64,000 nucleotides of DNA from Rhizobium sp. CCGE531 (lineage in GTDB: Bacteria; Pseudomonadota; Alphaproteobacteria; Rhizobiales; Rhizobiaceae). The stretch covers positions 310,001-374,000 of the forward strand of contig NZ_CP032687.1 in the NCBI RefSeq assembly GCF_003627795.1, in the 5' to 3' direction. Position 1 is the stretch's first letter. The number at the start of each line of letters is the position of its first letter. The notes beneath the pieces are model-generated. The model made no database searches. It was given only the letters and a program-made list of their open reading frames with translations, and was not told where the DNA came from. A program made the position numbers and the translations under genes. This document shows positions 54,372 through 63,457 of the stretch, one piece after another.

Positions 54372-55427
54372 ATGTCCAAAAATCCCATTTCGCGCGTCCG
54401 TGCCAAGGGCGATGCCTTCTCGATCGGCGTGACACTCGGACGAGCAAGCGCTTCTGCTTTCCGAGAGCGCGTCTTGCACACTGAAGAATATCGGGCGTTG
54501 GATACCCGGTGGCGCCGATCTGCATATTTGAAGGCTCTCGAAGCTGCGGCGCGCGCAACCTATCCCCGCTTTGTGCGCGAAATCGAGGGCATCGCCGAAG
54601 GCGCCGGTCAAGATTTCGATTCGATCTTCCTCTGGAATTGCCGCGGAGACCTTCGGCTTCCCGAGGATGTCTCCCCGGCAACAGGGTCGGTTGCTGCCAA
54701 TGGATGCACGACACTCCTGCTGCCGGCGCAGGACGACCGCCCCGCAATAATTGCCCATAACGAGGACGGTGACCAAGCGCTCCTCGGCGCCTGCTTTTGG
54801 GTTGAAGTCGAGCCGGACGAGGGACCAGCCTGGGCCAGCTTCATGTACCCTGGCATGCTGCCCGGCCACACGTTTGGCTTCAATGAGATGGGGCTCGTGC
54901 AGACGATAAATAACATCACCGCGCATGATCTTCAGCCTGGAGTACCCCGACACATCATCTGCCGCGCGATCCTCGACTCAAGGTCGTTATGCGATGCGGT
55001 AGAAATCCTCAAGCGCAAGGACCGTGCCAGCGGATTCCATCATAATCTCGGCGAGACGAAAACGCGCCGGCTCGTCTCAATCGAGGCTCCCGCTTCAGGC
55101 TGCGCCATTCGGGAGGCCGTCACCCCCCAAGGCCATGCGAACCATTTGATCTTCGAAGAATTCGCCCAGTTGGAGCAGACCATCAGCGCCTCTTCCCGCG
55201 ATCGTCAGGCGGCAGTGGACCGGGTTACTGCCGGACAAAGGCTCGCTGAAGACGCAGAAGTCGCTCTATTCGATGAGACGGTGCCGATCTACAAGAACGG
55301 AACAATCGATGGGTCGCAAACTCTGGCGATGGGCGTGTTCGCGCTATCCGCTGACCGGGTTGATTGGAGCGTCCATGCTGCCCCCAACGAGTGCGATGTC
55401 CTGGGAGGAACGGTGCTAGTCAAGTAG
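54372..55427 (+). CDS. C45-type Ntn hydrolase, copy 2
   Basis: 351 residues, intact. Acyl-CoA:6-APA acyltransferase-like family; the nucleophile Cys follows the self-cleavage site in ANGCTTLLLP (about residue 117). FVREIEGIAEGAGQDFDSIF, IIAHNEDGDQA, FNEMGLVQTINNIT and HANHLIF are shared with copy 1 at 33649. It probably hydrolyses an N-acyl or lactam-like amide bond in the cytoplasm. It starts at an ATG (MSKNPISRVRAKGDAF). Last gene of the M20-Eut-M24 cluster, 118 bp after the M24 gene. Confidence 0.88.
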   Translation: MSKNPISRVRAKGDAFSIGVTLGRASASAFRERVLHTEEYRALDTRWRRSAYLKALEAAARATYPRFVREIEGIAEGAGQDFDSIFLWNCRGDLRLPEDVSPATGSVAANGCTTLLLPAQDDRPAIIAHNEDGDQALLGACFWVEVEPDEGPAWASFMYPGMLPGHTFGFNEMGLVQTINNITAHDLQPGVPRHIICRAILDSRSLCDAVEILKRKDRASGFHHNLGETKTRRLVSIEAPASGCAIREAVTPQGHANHLIFEEFAQLEQTISASSRDRQAAVDRVTAGQRLAEDAEVALFDETVPIYKNGTIDGSQTLAMGVFALSADRVDWSVHAAPNECDVLGGTVLVK

Positions 55428-55836
55428 GCTGGTGATGTTTTGAGGCTGCGCGGACGCTTGCGATGGGTGGAGAGTGTGGCCTGACATTCCAATCTCACTG
55501 AGGTGGGCCGGTCCTCAAGCACCCTCGATCCTCGCTTTGTTCTTCAACCTATGTCTCCGCGGTCGATCCAACCCAATGAGCCGACCGCACGGGTCAAATC
55601 AGCAAAGCCTCCACCGATAGCGAATTCCTGCAAAAAGCGAGGAAGATTGCAGGAACCCGGCGTCACCCCGGAGCGAAATGGTGCGATGAAGCTAGCACCT
55701 ACAGGCAATATCATCTGAGCGGGTCGGGCAAGCGAAAGCTGTCCTCAAGTCGAGGTTTTGCTCCTCGCACTTGATCAGGCCCAGGTTCACAGGAAGAAAA
55801 GCGCGCAGCTGAAAAGCGGCGACCGAAGGGGTTAAA
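55428..55836. promoter_or_regulatory. Upstream region of aminotransferase 2
   Basis: About 410 bases without a gene. The block at about 55741-55790 (TCGAGG-TTTTGC-TCCTCG-like) can fold: TCGAGGTTTTGCTCCTCGCA forms a short hairpin. GAAGGGG lies just before the start of 55837. The second operon promoter should be here; no sigma-54 site was found. Confidence 0.45.
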
Positions 55837-57240
55837 ATGACCATCAACATCAAAGACATCGCTGAGAAAGATCGTAACTCGGTCCTGCATCCCTTCACCC
55901 AGTTGAAGGACTTTGCGACCGGCAAGCTCGGCGAACCGACGATCGTGGAGACCGGCAAGGGAATCCGCATCCAGGATGCGCACGGCAACCAGCTGATCGA
56001 CGGTTTTGCCGGTCTCTACTGCGTCAATGTCGGCTATGGCCGCACCGAGGTTGCCGAGGCGATCTCTCGTCAGGCCTATCGCCTGGCCTATTATCATTCC
56101 TATGCCGCGCACACGACCGATGAGTTGGCTATCCTCTCCGACCGCCTCGTCAAGATGGCGCCCGGCAAGATGAGCAAGGTGTTCTACGGCATGTCCGGTT
56201 CGGACGCCAACGAGACCCAGGCCAAGCTCGTCTGGTACTACAACAATCTGCGTGGCAAGCCGACGAAGAAGAAGATCATTTCGCGTGAACGCGGCTATCA
56301 TGGCTGTAGCGTCGTCTCCGGCTCGATGACCGGCATGAGCTTCTATCACGACCATATGGATCTGCCGCTCCCGCAGATCGATCACGCCGGTGTTCCGCAT
56401 CACTATTGGGGCGCCAACCCCGGCGAGACCGAACGCGAATTCTCGGCCCGTCGCGCCGCCGAGCTCGACGAGATGATCGAGACGCTTGGACCGGACAATG
56501 TCGGCGCTTTCATCGCCGAGCCGGTGCTTGGCACCGGTGGCATCACGCCACCGCCGGAAGGCTATTGGGAAGCAATCCAGGCGGTGCTGAAGAAGCACGA
56601 CGTGCTGCTGATCGCCGACGAGGTGATCACCGGCTTCGGCCGCACCGGCTCGATGTTCGGTTCGCAGCACTACGGCATCGAACCCGACCTGATCACGGTC
56701 GCCAAGGGCCTGACCTCGGCCTACTTTCCGCTATCGGCTTCGATCGTGGGCGAGAAGGTCTACAAGGTCATGGAAGAGGGAGCTGACAAGGTCGGCGCCT
56801 TCTCGCATGGCTATACCTATTCCGGGCACCCGATCGGTGCGGCCGCCGCAAACGCGGTGCTCGACATTGTCGAGAAAGAAAACCTGCCGGGAAATGCCCG
56901 CGAGGTCGGTGCCTATTTCCAGGCGCAGCTCAAGGAGAAGTTCGCGCAGCTGCCGATCGTCGGTGAAGTGCGTGGTGTTGGCCTGATGGGCGCGATTGAA
57001 TTCGTTGCCGACCGTGAGAACAAGACCAGGTTTGATCCGTCGCTGAAGGTCGGTGCCCGCGTCTCCAAGGCTGCTCGAGACCGGGGCCTCATCGCCCGCG
57101 CCATGCCGCATGGCGACATCCTCGGCTTCGCGCCGCCGCTCGTCACCACCAAGGCGGAGATCGACGAGATCGTCTCGATCGCGGAAAAGGCAGTACGCTG
57201 CGTCATCGATGACCTGGTTCTGAACGGTCAGAAAATCTGA
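55837..57240 (+). CDS. Class III PLP aminotransferase (y4uB-like)
   Basis: 467 residues. NVGYGRTEVAEAI, PLP-binding GMSGSDANETQAKLVWYY, RGYHGCSVVSGSMTG, LLIADEVITGFGRTGSMFG (Asp to PLP) and the Lys in ITVAKGLTSAYFPLSASIV. The Trp/Tyr-rich active site and length fit the omega-amino acid:pyruvate or GABA:pyruvate group; it transfers an omega-amino group, giving a semialdehyde. The aldehyde dehydrogenase gene follows, fitting that order. It resembles y4uB of NGR234 from memory. Two strong hairpins follow the stop. Confidence 0.92.
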   Translation: MTINIKDIAEKDRNSVLHPFTQLKDFATGKLGEPTIVETGKGIRIQDAHGNQLIDGFAGLYCVNVGYGRTEVAEAISRQAYRLAYYHSYAAHTTDELAILSDRLVKMAPGKMSKVFYGMSGSDANETQAKLVWYYNNLRGKPTKKKIISRERGYHGCSVVSGSMTGMSFYHDHMDLPLPQIDHAGVPHHYWGANPGETEREFSARRAAELDEMIETLGPDNVGAFIAEPVLGTGGITPPPEGYWEAIQAVLKKHDVLLIADEVITGFGRTGSMFGSQHYGIEPDLITVAKGLTSAYFPLSASIVGEKVYKVMEEGADKVGAFSHGYTYSGHPIGAAAANAVLDIVEKENLPGNAREVGAYFQAQLKEKFAQLPIVGEVRGVGLMGAIEFVADRENKTRFDPSLKVGARVSKAARDRGLIARAMPHGDILGFAPPLVTTKAEIDEIVSIAEKAVRCVIDDLVLNGQKI

Positions 57241-57247
57241 CCGCCAA

Positions 57248-57320
57248 GCGGTCGGTCGCTCCGACCGCAACCAATGCAGTCATGGAAACGAGAACAGGGC
57301 AGGGACCTCTCCTTGCCCTG
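57248..57320 (+). terminator. Two hairpins between aminotransferase and aldehyde dehydrogenase
   Basis: GCGGTCGG-TCGCT-CCGACCGC at 57248-57268 (8 bp, perfect) and CAGGGCA...TGCCCTG at 57295-57320 (7 bp plus an inner GGA/TCC). Neither has a T tract. They may lower readthrough into the dehydrogenase or protect the upstream message. Confidence 0.5.
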
Positions 57321-57378
57321 ACCGACCAACTCAGCCGCCGCGCAGGTGGCGCATCATCACGCAAGAGGAAGCCGGCCT

Positions 57379-58788
57379 ATGACCGTTGCCAAACTTCATA
57401 TCACCACCAGTCTGGCGCCGATCACTGTTTACAGCCCTTATGACGGGTCTGTCCTCGGGACGATTGACGCCACGGATGCGAGCGAAATTAACGAACTTCT
57501 GGCCCGCGCCCGTCGCGGCGCAGAGCTTTCAGCCAGGCTGCCGAGACATGAGCGCGCGCGCATCCTCGAAGGAGCTGCGCGGATCATCGAGAGCCGCCGT
57601 GAAGCATTTGCCGAAACCATCGTGCGCGAAGCCGGCAAGACGATCGTCCAGGCGCGCAAGGAAGTGCTTCGTTGCGTCAATACGTTAAAGCTCTCTGCCG
57701 AGGAGGCAAAGCGCAATGCCGGTGAGATCGTACCGTTCGATGCCTATGTCGGCTCGGAACAGCGTCAGGGCTGGTTCACCCGCGAGCCGCTCGGGATCAT
57801 CACCGCCATTACACCTTACAACGATCCGCTGAACCTGGTCGCGCACAAGCTCGGTCCGGCGATTGCCGGCGGCAATGCGGTTCTGCTGAAACCGTCAAAC
57901 CTGACGCCGTTCTCCTCGATCAAGCTTGTCGAAGCCTTGGTGGAAGCGGGCTTGCCACCCGAGATCATCACCGTCGTTCACGGCGATCGCGAGATCGTCT
58001 CGGCTCTCGTCTCCGCGCGTGAGGTTCGCATGGTGTCGTTTACCGGCGGCTTCGCTACCGGAGAAGCGATCAGCCGCAAGGCGGGCCTTAAGAAACTCGC
58101 GATGGAGCTTGGCGGCAATGCGCCGGTCATCGTCATGAACGACTGCGACTTCGACAAGGCGGTTGAAGGATGCGTCTCCGGCGCCTTCTGGGCAGCCGGT
58201 CAGAATTGCATCGGCGCCCAGCGTGTTCTTGTCCAGGCCGAGCTTTATGAGCGCTTCCGCGATGCTTTCGTGGCGGCGACGAACAAACTCAAGGCCGGCG
58301 ATCCGCTGAAGGAGGACACAGATGTCGGTCCGATGATCTCCAAGGAGGTCGCCCAACGCACCGAAGCAGCCGTCAACGACGCCATCGCCGCCGGCGCGAA
58401 GTTGCTCTGCGGCCACAAACGCGAAGGGTCGCTCTATCACCCGACGGTGCTGGAAGGTACGCCGGTGACCTGCCGCCTGTGGCACGAAGAAGTGTTTGCG
58501 CCCGTGGTCATGCTTGCACCGTTCGAGACGCTCGATGAAGCGGTCGAGCTGGCCAATGAACCCGAATACAGCCTGCACGCCGGCATCTTCACCAGCAACC
58601 TCAATGTCGCACTTGACGCCGCAGCCAGGATCGAAGCTGGCGGCGTGATGATCAACGACTCCTCAGACTACCGCTTCGATGCCATGCCATTCGGCGGCTC
58701 CAAATACGGCAGCATGGGCCGGGAAGGCGTGCGCTTCGCCTATGAAGAGATGACCCAGCCAAAGGTCGTTTGTATCAACCGTGGGTAA
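57379..58788 (+). CDS. NAD(P)-dependent aldehyde dehydrogenase (y4uC-like)
   Basis: 469 residues. ALDH fold: [21 protein letters not shown] (catalytic Asn), [42 protein letters not shown] (catalytic Glu), [16 protein letters not shown] (catalytic Cys, about residue 278) and [13 protein letters not shown]. It oxidises a semialdehyde to the acid, likely the product of the aminotransferase at 55837. The ATG at 57379 with AGAGGAAG upstream is preferred over the in-frame extension to 57346. About 140 bp of hairpin-rich DNA separate it from the aminotransferase. Confidence 0.92.
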   Translation: MTVAKLHITTSLAPITVYSPYDGSVLGTIDATDASEINELLARARRGAELSARLPRHERARILEGAARIIESRREAFAETIVREAGKTIVQARKEVLRCVNTLKLSAEEAKRNAGEIVPFDAYVGSEQRQGWFTREPLGIITAITPYNDPLNLVAHKLGPAIAGGNAVLLKPSNLTPFSSIKLVEALVEAGLPPEIITVVHGDREIVSALVSAREVRMVSFTGGFATGEAISRKAGLKKLAMELGGNAPVIVMNDCDFDKAVEGCVSGAFWAAGQNCIGAQRVLVQAELYERFRDAFVAATNKLKAGDPLKEDTDVGPMISKEVAQRTEAAVNDAIAAGAKLLCGHKREGSLYHPTVLEGTPVTCRLWHEEVFAPVVMLAPFETLDEAVELANEPEYSLHAGIFTSNLNVALDAAARIEAGGVMINDSSDYRFDAMPFGGSKYGSMGREGVRFAYEEMTQPKVVCINRG

Positions 58789-58892
58789 AGGGACCTAGCA
58801 GCCGTTTGATACCGCTGCCGGACTTTCGAACCCAAGTGAATGAATCCAGGCGGCGCCTCGGCGCCGCAACAGCCGAACCTGATGGGGGGAGA

Positions 58893-59591
58893 ATGAACAA
58901 AATCTTCGACAATCCGACGTCAGCACTTGAGGGCTTGCTGTTCGACGGCATGTTCATCGCGGCGGGTGGCTTTGGCCTTTGCGGCATTCCGGAGCTGTTG
59001 ATCGATGCGATCCGCAAAGCTGGCACCAAGGACCTGACAATCGCGTCGAACAATTGCGGTGTTGACGACTTCGGCCTTGGCGTGCTGCTGACGACCAGGC
59101 AGATCCGGAAGATGATCTCGTCCTATGTCGGTGAGAACGCCGAGTTCATGCGGCAATATCTGAGCGGTGAACTCGAGCTCGAGTTCAACCCCCAGGGAAC
59201 ACTTGCCGAGCGCATGCGCGCCGGCGGCGCCGGCATTGCCGGCTTCTACACCAAGACCGGCGTCGGCACCGTCGTCGCGAAAGGAAAAGAACTCAAGGTC
59301 TTTGATGGAGAGGTCTTCGTTCTCGAGACTGGAATCGTCGCCGACCTGTCGATCGTCAAGGCCTGGAAGGCGGATACCTCGGGCAATCTCGTCTTCCGCA
59401 AGACGGCCCGCAACTTCAATCCGCCGGCCGCCACATGCGGCAAGATCTGTGTCGCTGAAGTCGAGGAAATCGTCCCGGTCGGCAGCCTGGATCCCGATCA
59501 CATCCATGTGCCGGGGATCTACGTGCATCGCCTGATCCAGGGTCAGCACGGGAAACGCATCGAACAGCGCACCACGCGCGCGGCGGCTTGA
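58893..59591 (+). CDS. scoA: 3-oxoacid CoA-transferase subunit A
   Basis: 232 residues: [22 protein letters not shown] (CoA glycine loop), [37 protein letters not shown] and [17 protein letters not shown], with the usual AtoD/ScoA fold. With ScoB it moves CoA from succinyl-CoA to a 3-oxoacid such as acetoacetate. The ATG at 58893 follows GGGGGAG; the frame upstream to 58770 is not part of the protein. It is followed by subunit B after 16 bp. Confidence 0.93.
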   Translation: MNKIFDNPTSALEGLLFDGMFIAAGGFGLCGIPELLIDAIRKAGTKDLTIASNNCGVDDFGLGVLLTTRQIRKMISSYVGENAEFMRQYLSGELELEFNPQGTLAERMRAGGAGIAGFYTKTGVGTVVAKGKELKVFDGEVFVLETGIVADLSIVKAWKADTSGNLVFRKTARNFNPPAATCGKICVAEVEEIVPVGSLDPDHIHVPGIYVHRLIQGQHGKRIEQRTTRAAA

Positions 59592-59607
59592 GGCTGGGGA
59601 GAAACAC

Positions 59608-60237
59608 ATGGCCTGGGACAGAAACCAGATGGCGGCGCGCGCTGCACGCGAACTTCAAGACGGCACCTACGTCAATCTCGGCATCGGCATCCCGACGCTG
59701 GTCGCCAACTACATCCCTGACGGCGTCCACGTGACGCTGCAGTCGGAGAATGGCCTGCTCGGCATCGGTCCCTTTCCGTCCGAGGGTGAGATCGATGCCG
59801 ATCTGATCAATGCCGGCAAGCAGACGGTGACGGCACTGCCGCATTCCGCCTTCTTCGATTCAGCGCAGAGCTTCGCGATGATCCGCGGCGGCAAGATCGC
59901 GATGGCGATCCTGGGCGCGATGGAGGTAGCCGAGAACGGTGACCTCGCCAACTGGATGATCCCCGGCAAGCTCGTCAAGGGCATGGGTGGCGCGATGGAT
60001 CTGGTTGCTGGTGTGAAGCGGGTGGTAGTCGTCATGGACCACACCAACAAATCAGGCGAATCTAAGGTGCTGAAGGCCTGCACCCTGCCGCTGACCGGAC
60101 AAAGCGTCGTCGATCGGATCATCACCAATCTCGGTGTGCTCGACGTCGTCGATGGCGGACTGAAGCTGGTCGAGCTTGCCGAGGGCGTCACCGACGGCGA
60201 GATCCGCAGCGCCACCGAGGCGACCATCGTCAACTAG
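59608..60237 (+). CDS. scoB: 3-oxoacid CoA-transferase subunit B
   Basis: 209 residues. Catalytic Glu in [16 protein letters not shown] (about residue 51), then [31 protein letters not shown] (quoted only in part here: [17 protein letters not shown]) and LTDGEI-type end. Forms a heterotetramer with subunit A; the Glu makes the acyl-CoA thioester intermediate. GGGGAGAAAC precedes the ATG. The pair plus thiolase makes acetoacetyl-CoA convertible to acetyl-CoA. Confidence 0.93.
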   Translation: MAWDRNQMAARAARELQDGTYVNLGIGIPTLVANYIPDGVHVTLQSENGLLGIGPFPSEGEIDADLINAGKQTVTALPHSAFFDSAQSFAMIRGGKIAMAILGAMEVAENGDLANWMIPGKLVKGMGGAMDLVAGVKRVVVVMDHTNKSGESKVLKACTLPLTGQSVVDRIITNLGVLDVVDGGLKLVELAEGVTDGEIRSATEATIVN

Positions 60238-60307
60238 GCCTGAGCCTTTTGCCGAGTAGCTGGAGCCGGCCTGTGCCGGCTTCGCGAGGACCATAGAGGA
60301 GACCACC

Positions 60308-61441
60308 ATGAGCATCCCATCGATCGTCATCGCCAGTGCTGGCCGCACCGCGGTCGGATCCTTCAACGGCGCCTTCGGCAACACGCCGGCGCATGAGCTC
60401 GGTGCTGCCGTCATCAAGGGCGTACTTGAGCGCGCGGGCGTCGAAGCGGGTGAAGTCGACGAGGTGATCCTCGGCCAGGTGCTGCAGGCTGGCGAGGGCC
60501 AGAATCCGGCGCGCCAGGCAGCGATGAAGGCGGGTGTCCCACAGGAAAAGACCGCCTGGGGCATGAACCAGCTCTGTGGCTCGGGCCTTCGCGCCGTCGC
60601 GCTCGGCATGCAGCAGATTGCAACCGGTGATGCGGATATCATCGTCGCTGGCGGCATGAAGATGGGCGACTTCAAGATGATCGACACGATGATCAAGGAC
60701 GGCCTGACCGACGCCTTCTACGGTTATCATATGGGCATCACCGCCGAGAACGTCGCCCGTCAGTGGCAGCTCAGCCGCGAGGAGCAGGATGCGTTCGCAC
60801 TCGCCTCGCAGAACCAGGCCGAGGCCGCACAGAAGGCTGGGCGTTTCGCCGACGAGATCATTCCCTTCATCGTCAATGGCCGCAAGGGCGACGTCACCGT
60901 CGACCAGGACGAATATATCCGCCACGGCGCAACGCTCGACCAGATGACCAAGCTGCGTCCGGCCTTCGACAAGGAAGGCACGGTCACCGCCGGCAACGCC
61001 TCCGGCCTCAATGACGGCGCCGCCGCCACCCTGCTGATGAGCGAAGCGCAGGCTTCCAAGCGCGGCATCCAGCCGCTCGCCCGGATCGTCTCCTGGGCAA
61101 CGGCCGGCGTCGATCCGCAGGTCATGGGCACCGGCCCTATCCCGGCTTCGCGCAAGGCGCTGGCCAGAGCCGGCTGGGCGATCGGCGATGTCGAGCTGGT
61201 CGAGGCCAACGAGGCTTTCGCGGCGCAGGCCTGCGCGGTCAACAAGGACCTCGGCTGGGATCCTGGCATCGTCAATGTCAATGGTGGCGCCATCGCCATC
61301 GGCCATCCGATCGGTGCCTCCGGCGCCCGCGTGCTCAACACGCTGCTCTTCGAAATGAAGCGCCGCGGCGCCAGGAAACGTCTGGCAACGCTCTGCATCG
61401 GCGGCGGCATGGGTGTCGCCATGTGCGTGGAAGCGATGTGA
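60308..61441 (+). CDS. Acetyl-CoA acetyltransferase (thiolase) with internal deletion
   Basis: 377 residues against about 393 in relatives. Thiolase hallmarks: catalytic Cys in [16 protein letters not shown] (about 88), [12 protein letters not shown], and [19 protein letters not shown] with His, and the last Cys in [15 protein letters not shown]. Between DIIVAGG and [11 protein letters not shown] about 17 residues normally containing the GGxESMSxxPH loop are missing: here [11 protein letters not shown] is continuous at about 60650-60665. The frame is kept. The lost loop is near the active site entrance, so activity may be reduced. It splits acetoacetyl-CoA to two acetyl-CoA. Confidence 0.9.
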   Translation: MSIPSIVIASAGRTAVGSFNGAFGNTPAHELGAAVIKGVLERAGVEAGEVDEVILGQVLQAGEGQNPARQAAMKAGVPQEKTAWGMNQLCGSGLRAVALGMQQIATGDADIIVAGGMKMGDFKMIDTMIKDGLTDAFYGYHMGITAENVARQWQLSREEQDAFALASQNQAEAAQKAGRFADEIIPFIVNGRKGDVTVDQDEYIRHGATLDQMTKLRPAFDKEGTVTAGNASGLNDGAAATLLMSEAQASKRGIQPLARIVSWATAGVDPQVMGTGPIPASRKALARAGWAIGDVELVEANEAFAAQACAVNKDLGWDPGIVNVNGGAIAIGHPIGASGARVLNTLLFEMKRRGARKRLATLCIGGGMGVAMCVEAM

Positions 61442-61453
61442 GGAGGCAGGGCC

Positions 61454-61951
61454 ATGGCCTCCGCCGAGTACCGTCTCTGCGACGTATCGCTCGACCGGTC
61501 GTTCGCTGGCCGGGACGCGAGAATTGAGCGGGAGCAAGCGCTCGCGGTTATCGACCTCTTGGAATCCAACACCTTCATTCCGGTCGGTCACGATGGCGGG
61601 CCATACCGCCTCACGATTGCGGCGGCCGACGGGCGCCTCGCGTTACATGTCGCCGATGCCCATGGCGAGCATGTCGTCAGTCACTACCTGTCGCTGACGC
61701 CGTTCCGCCGATTGCTGAAAGACTACACCCGCATCTGTGAGAGCTACTACGACGCCATCCGCCACCCAGGCCCTGAACGGCTTGAGGCGATCGATATGGG
61801 CCGGCGCGGCGTCCATAACGAGGCAGCCGAACTGCTGAAAAGCCGGCTGTCAGCGAAAGTGAACATCGACAACGACACCGCCCGCCGGCTGTTCACACTG
61901 ATCTACGCCCTGCTCGTGCGCAATGCCGACCGTCGAGTTCTGCTGAGCTGA
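61454..61951 (+). CDS. UPF0262-family protein
   Basis: 165 residues. Conserved text [82 protein letters not shown] and [13 protein letters not shown] matches the alphaproteobacterial UPF0262 family from memory. No function is known and no catalytic motif is visible. It starts at the ATG 61454 with GGAGGCAGG upstream, 12 bp after the thiolase, within the same operon. In most genomes this gene is chromosomal beside histidine-synthesis genes, so a plasmid copy here is unusual. Confidence 0.85.
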   Translation: MASAEYRLCDVSLDRSFAGRDARIEREQALAVIDLLESNTFIPVGHDGGPYRLTIAAADGRLALHVADAHGEHVVSHYLSLTPFRRLLKDYTRICESYYDAIRHPGPERLEAIDMGRRGVHNEAAELLKSRLSAKVNIDNDTARRLFTLIYALLVRNADRRVLLS

Positions 61952-61995
61952 CACAGCTTCGGCCCGAAACTTTCCCACCAAGGAGGAACACCCCA

Positions 61996-63441
61996 GTGAA
62001 CGCAATACCACAACGCAACGTGCAAGCCGGAGAAACCAGCTCCGCAGGCTTCCTGGATAGCGTTGACCAAAACTTCCGTCATGCCATGACATTCCTCGAC
62101 CTGCCGGAAGGCCTGTCGGAGCGGATCATGCAGTGCAACTCGACCTACACGGTTCGGTTCGGCGTCCGCCTGCGGGGTCGCATGTACAGCTTTATCGGCT
62201 GGCGCTCGGTCCATAGCGAGCACTGCGAGCCGGTGAAGGGCGGCATTCGCTATGCGTCGAATGCCGATGCTGAAGAGGTCGAGGCCCTGGCAGCGCTGAT
62301 GACGCTCAAATGCTCGCTGGTCGATGTGCCGTTCGGCGGCTCGAAGGGCGCGCTAAAGATCGATCCGCGCGAATGGACGCCGCAGGAGCTCGAGCGCATC
62401 ACCCGCCGCTTCACCCAGGAACTCAACAAGCGCGGCCTGATCGGCCCCGGCGTCAACGTCCCGGCACCCGACATCGGCACCGGCGAGCGGGAAATGGCCT
62501 GGATGATGGACGAGTTCCGCCGCGCCAATCCGACCGATGTCATCAACGCGCGCGCCTGCGTCACCGGCAAGCCGCTGTCGAAGGGCGGTATTGCCGGCCG
62601 CACCGAGGCAACCGGCCGAGGCGTGCAGTTCGCCATCCAGAGCTATCTCCGCGATCCGCGCACTGCCGGCCTGAACGGCAAGCGCGATCTGAAGGGTGCT
62701 GCAATCATCGTCCAGGGCTTCGGCAATGTCGGCTACCATGCGGCAAAGTTCGTCTCTGAAGAAGACGGTGCCCGGGTGACGATTGTTGCCGAACGCGACG
62801 GCTATGTCGCCAACGCCGATGGTCTTGCGATCGAGGCGCTGAAGCAGCATCATATCAAGACCGGCAGCATTCTCGGCTTCGAAGGCGCCACCTCGTTTGC
62901 CGGCGATATGACGGGCATTGCGCAGCCATGCGACGTCCTCATTCCGGCGGCCATGGAGAATGCCATCCATGCGGGCAATGCAGACCGCATCAAGGCAAAT
63001 CTGGTCGTCGAGGCGGCCAACGGCCCGATCACCTTCGAGGCTGACAAGGTGCTTCGCACCCGAGGGATCACCGTTCTTCCCGATCTTTACGTCAATGCCG
63101 GCGGTGTCGTCGTCAGCTACTTCGAGTGGGTAAAGAACCTGACGCATATTCCCTTCGGTCTGATGGAACGGCGCCGGCGCGAGCGGCGCAACCAGACCAT
63201 CGCAATGGCGCTGGAACGCATGACCGGCAAGGAATTCCCCGCCGATATCCGCGATGAATTCCTCGAAGGCGGCGCCGAGATCGACCTCGTCCGGTCCGGC
63301 CTCGAAGACGTCATGCGCAGCACCTGGACACGGATCGCCGACCTCATCGAACAGCAACCGGAACTCGGTGACTACCGGACCGCCGCCTATGTCGCGTCGA
63401 TCCGGCAGATCGCCGATGCTTATGAAGCGATAGGAATCTGA
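61996..63441 (+). CDS. gdhA: Glu/Leu/Phe/Val dehydrogenase (glutamate dehydrogenase)
   Basis: 481 residues from a GTG with AAGGAGG (61980-61986). Glutamate binding: PVKGGIRYASNADAEEVEAL and the catalytic Lys in MTLKCSLVDVPFGGSKGAL; ARG and PDIGTGEREMAWM, RTEATGRGVQFAI, then the Rossmann motif IIVQGFGNVGYHAA and VVEAANGPITFEAD. It interconverts glutamate and 2-oxoglutarate with ammonia. At the end of an aminotransferase operon it can regenerate 2-oxoglutarate and release ammonia. The long form and VDVPFGGSKG motif fit the catabolic, NAD-linked type; cofactor choice is inference. Confidence 0.92.
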   Translation: MNAIPQRNVQAGETSSAGFLDSVDQNFRHAMTFLDLPEGLSERIMQCNSTYTVRFGVRLRGRMYSFIGWRSVHSEHCEPVKGGIRYASNADAEEVEALAALMTLKCSLVDVPFGGSKGALKIDPREWTPQELERITRRFTQELNKRGLIGPGVNVPAPDIGTGEREMAWMMDEFRRANPTDVINARACVTGKPLSKGGIAGRTEATGRGVQFAIQSYLRDPRTAGLNGKRDLKGAAIIVQGFGNVGYHAAKFVSEEDGARVTIVAERDGYVANADGLAIEALKQHHIKTGSILGFEGATSFAGDMTGIAQPCDVLIPAAMENAIHAGNADRIKANLVVEAANGPITFEADKVLRTRGITVLPDLYVNAGGVVVSYFEWVKNLTHIPFGLMERRRRERRNQTIAMALERMTGKEFPADIRDEFLEGGAEIDLVRSGLEDVMRSTWTRIADLIEQQPELGDYRTAAYVASIRQIADAYEAIGI

Positions 63442-63457
63442 TCAATTGCCTGCCTAG

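Noticed and set aside
60230..61591. 453-codon minus-strand frame over the thiolase region
   Set aside because: Shadow frame of a high-GC gene; the plus strand encodes a recognisable thiolase with catalytic Cys and His.
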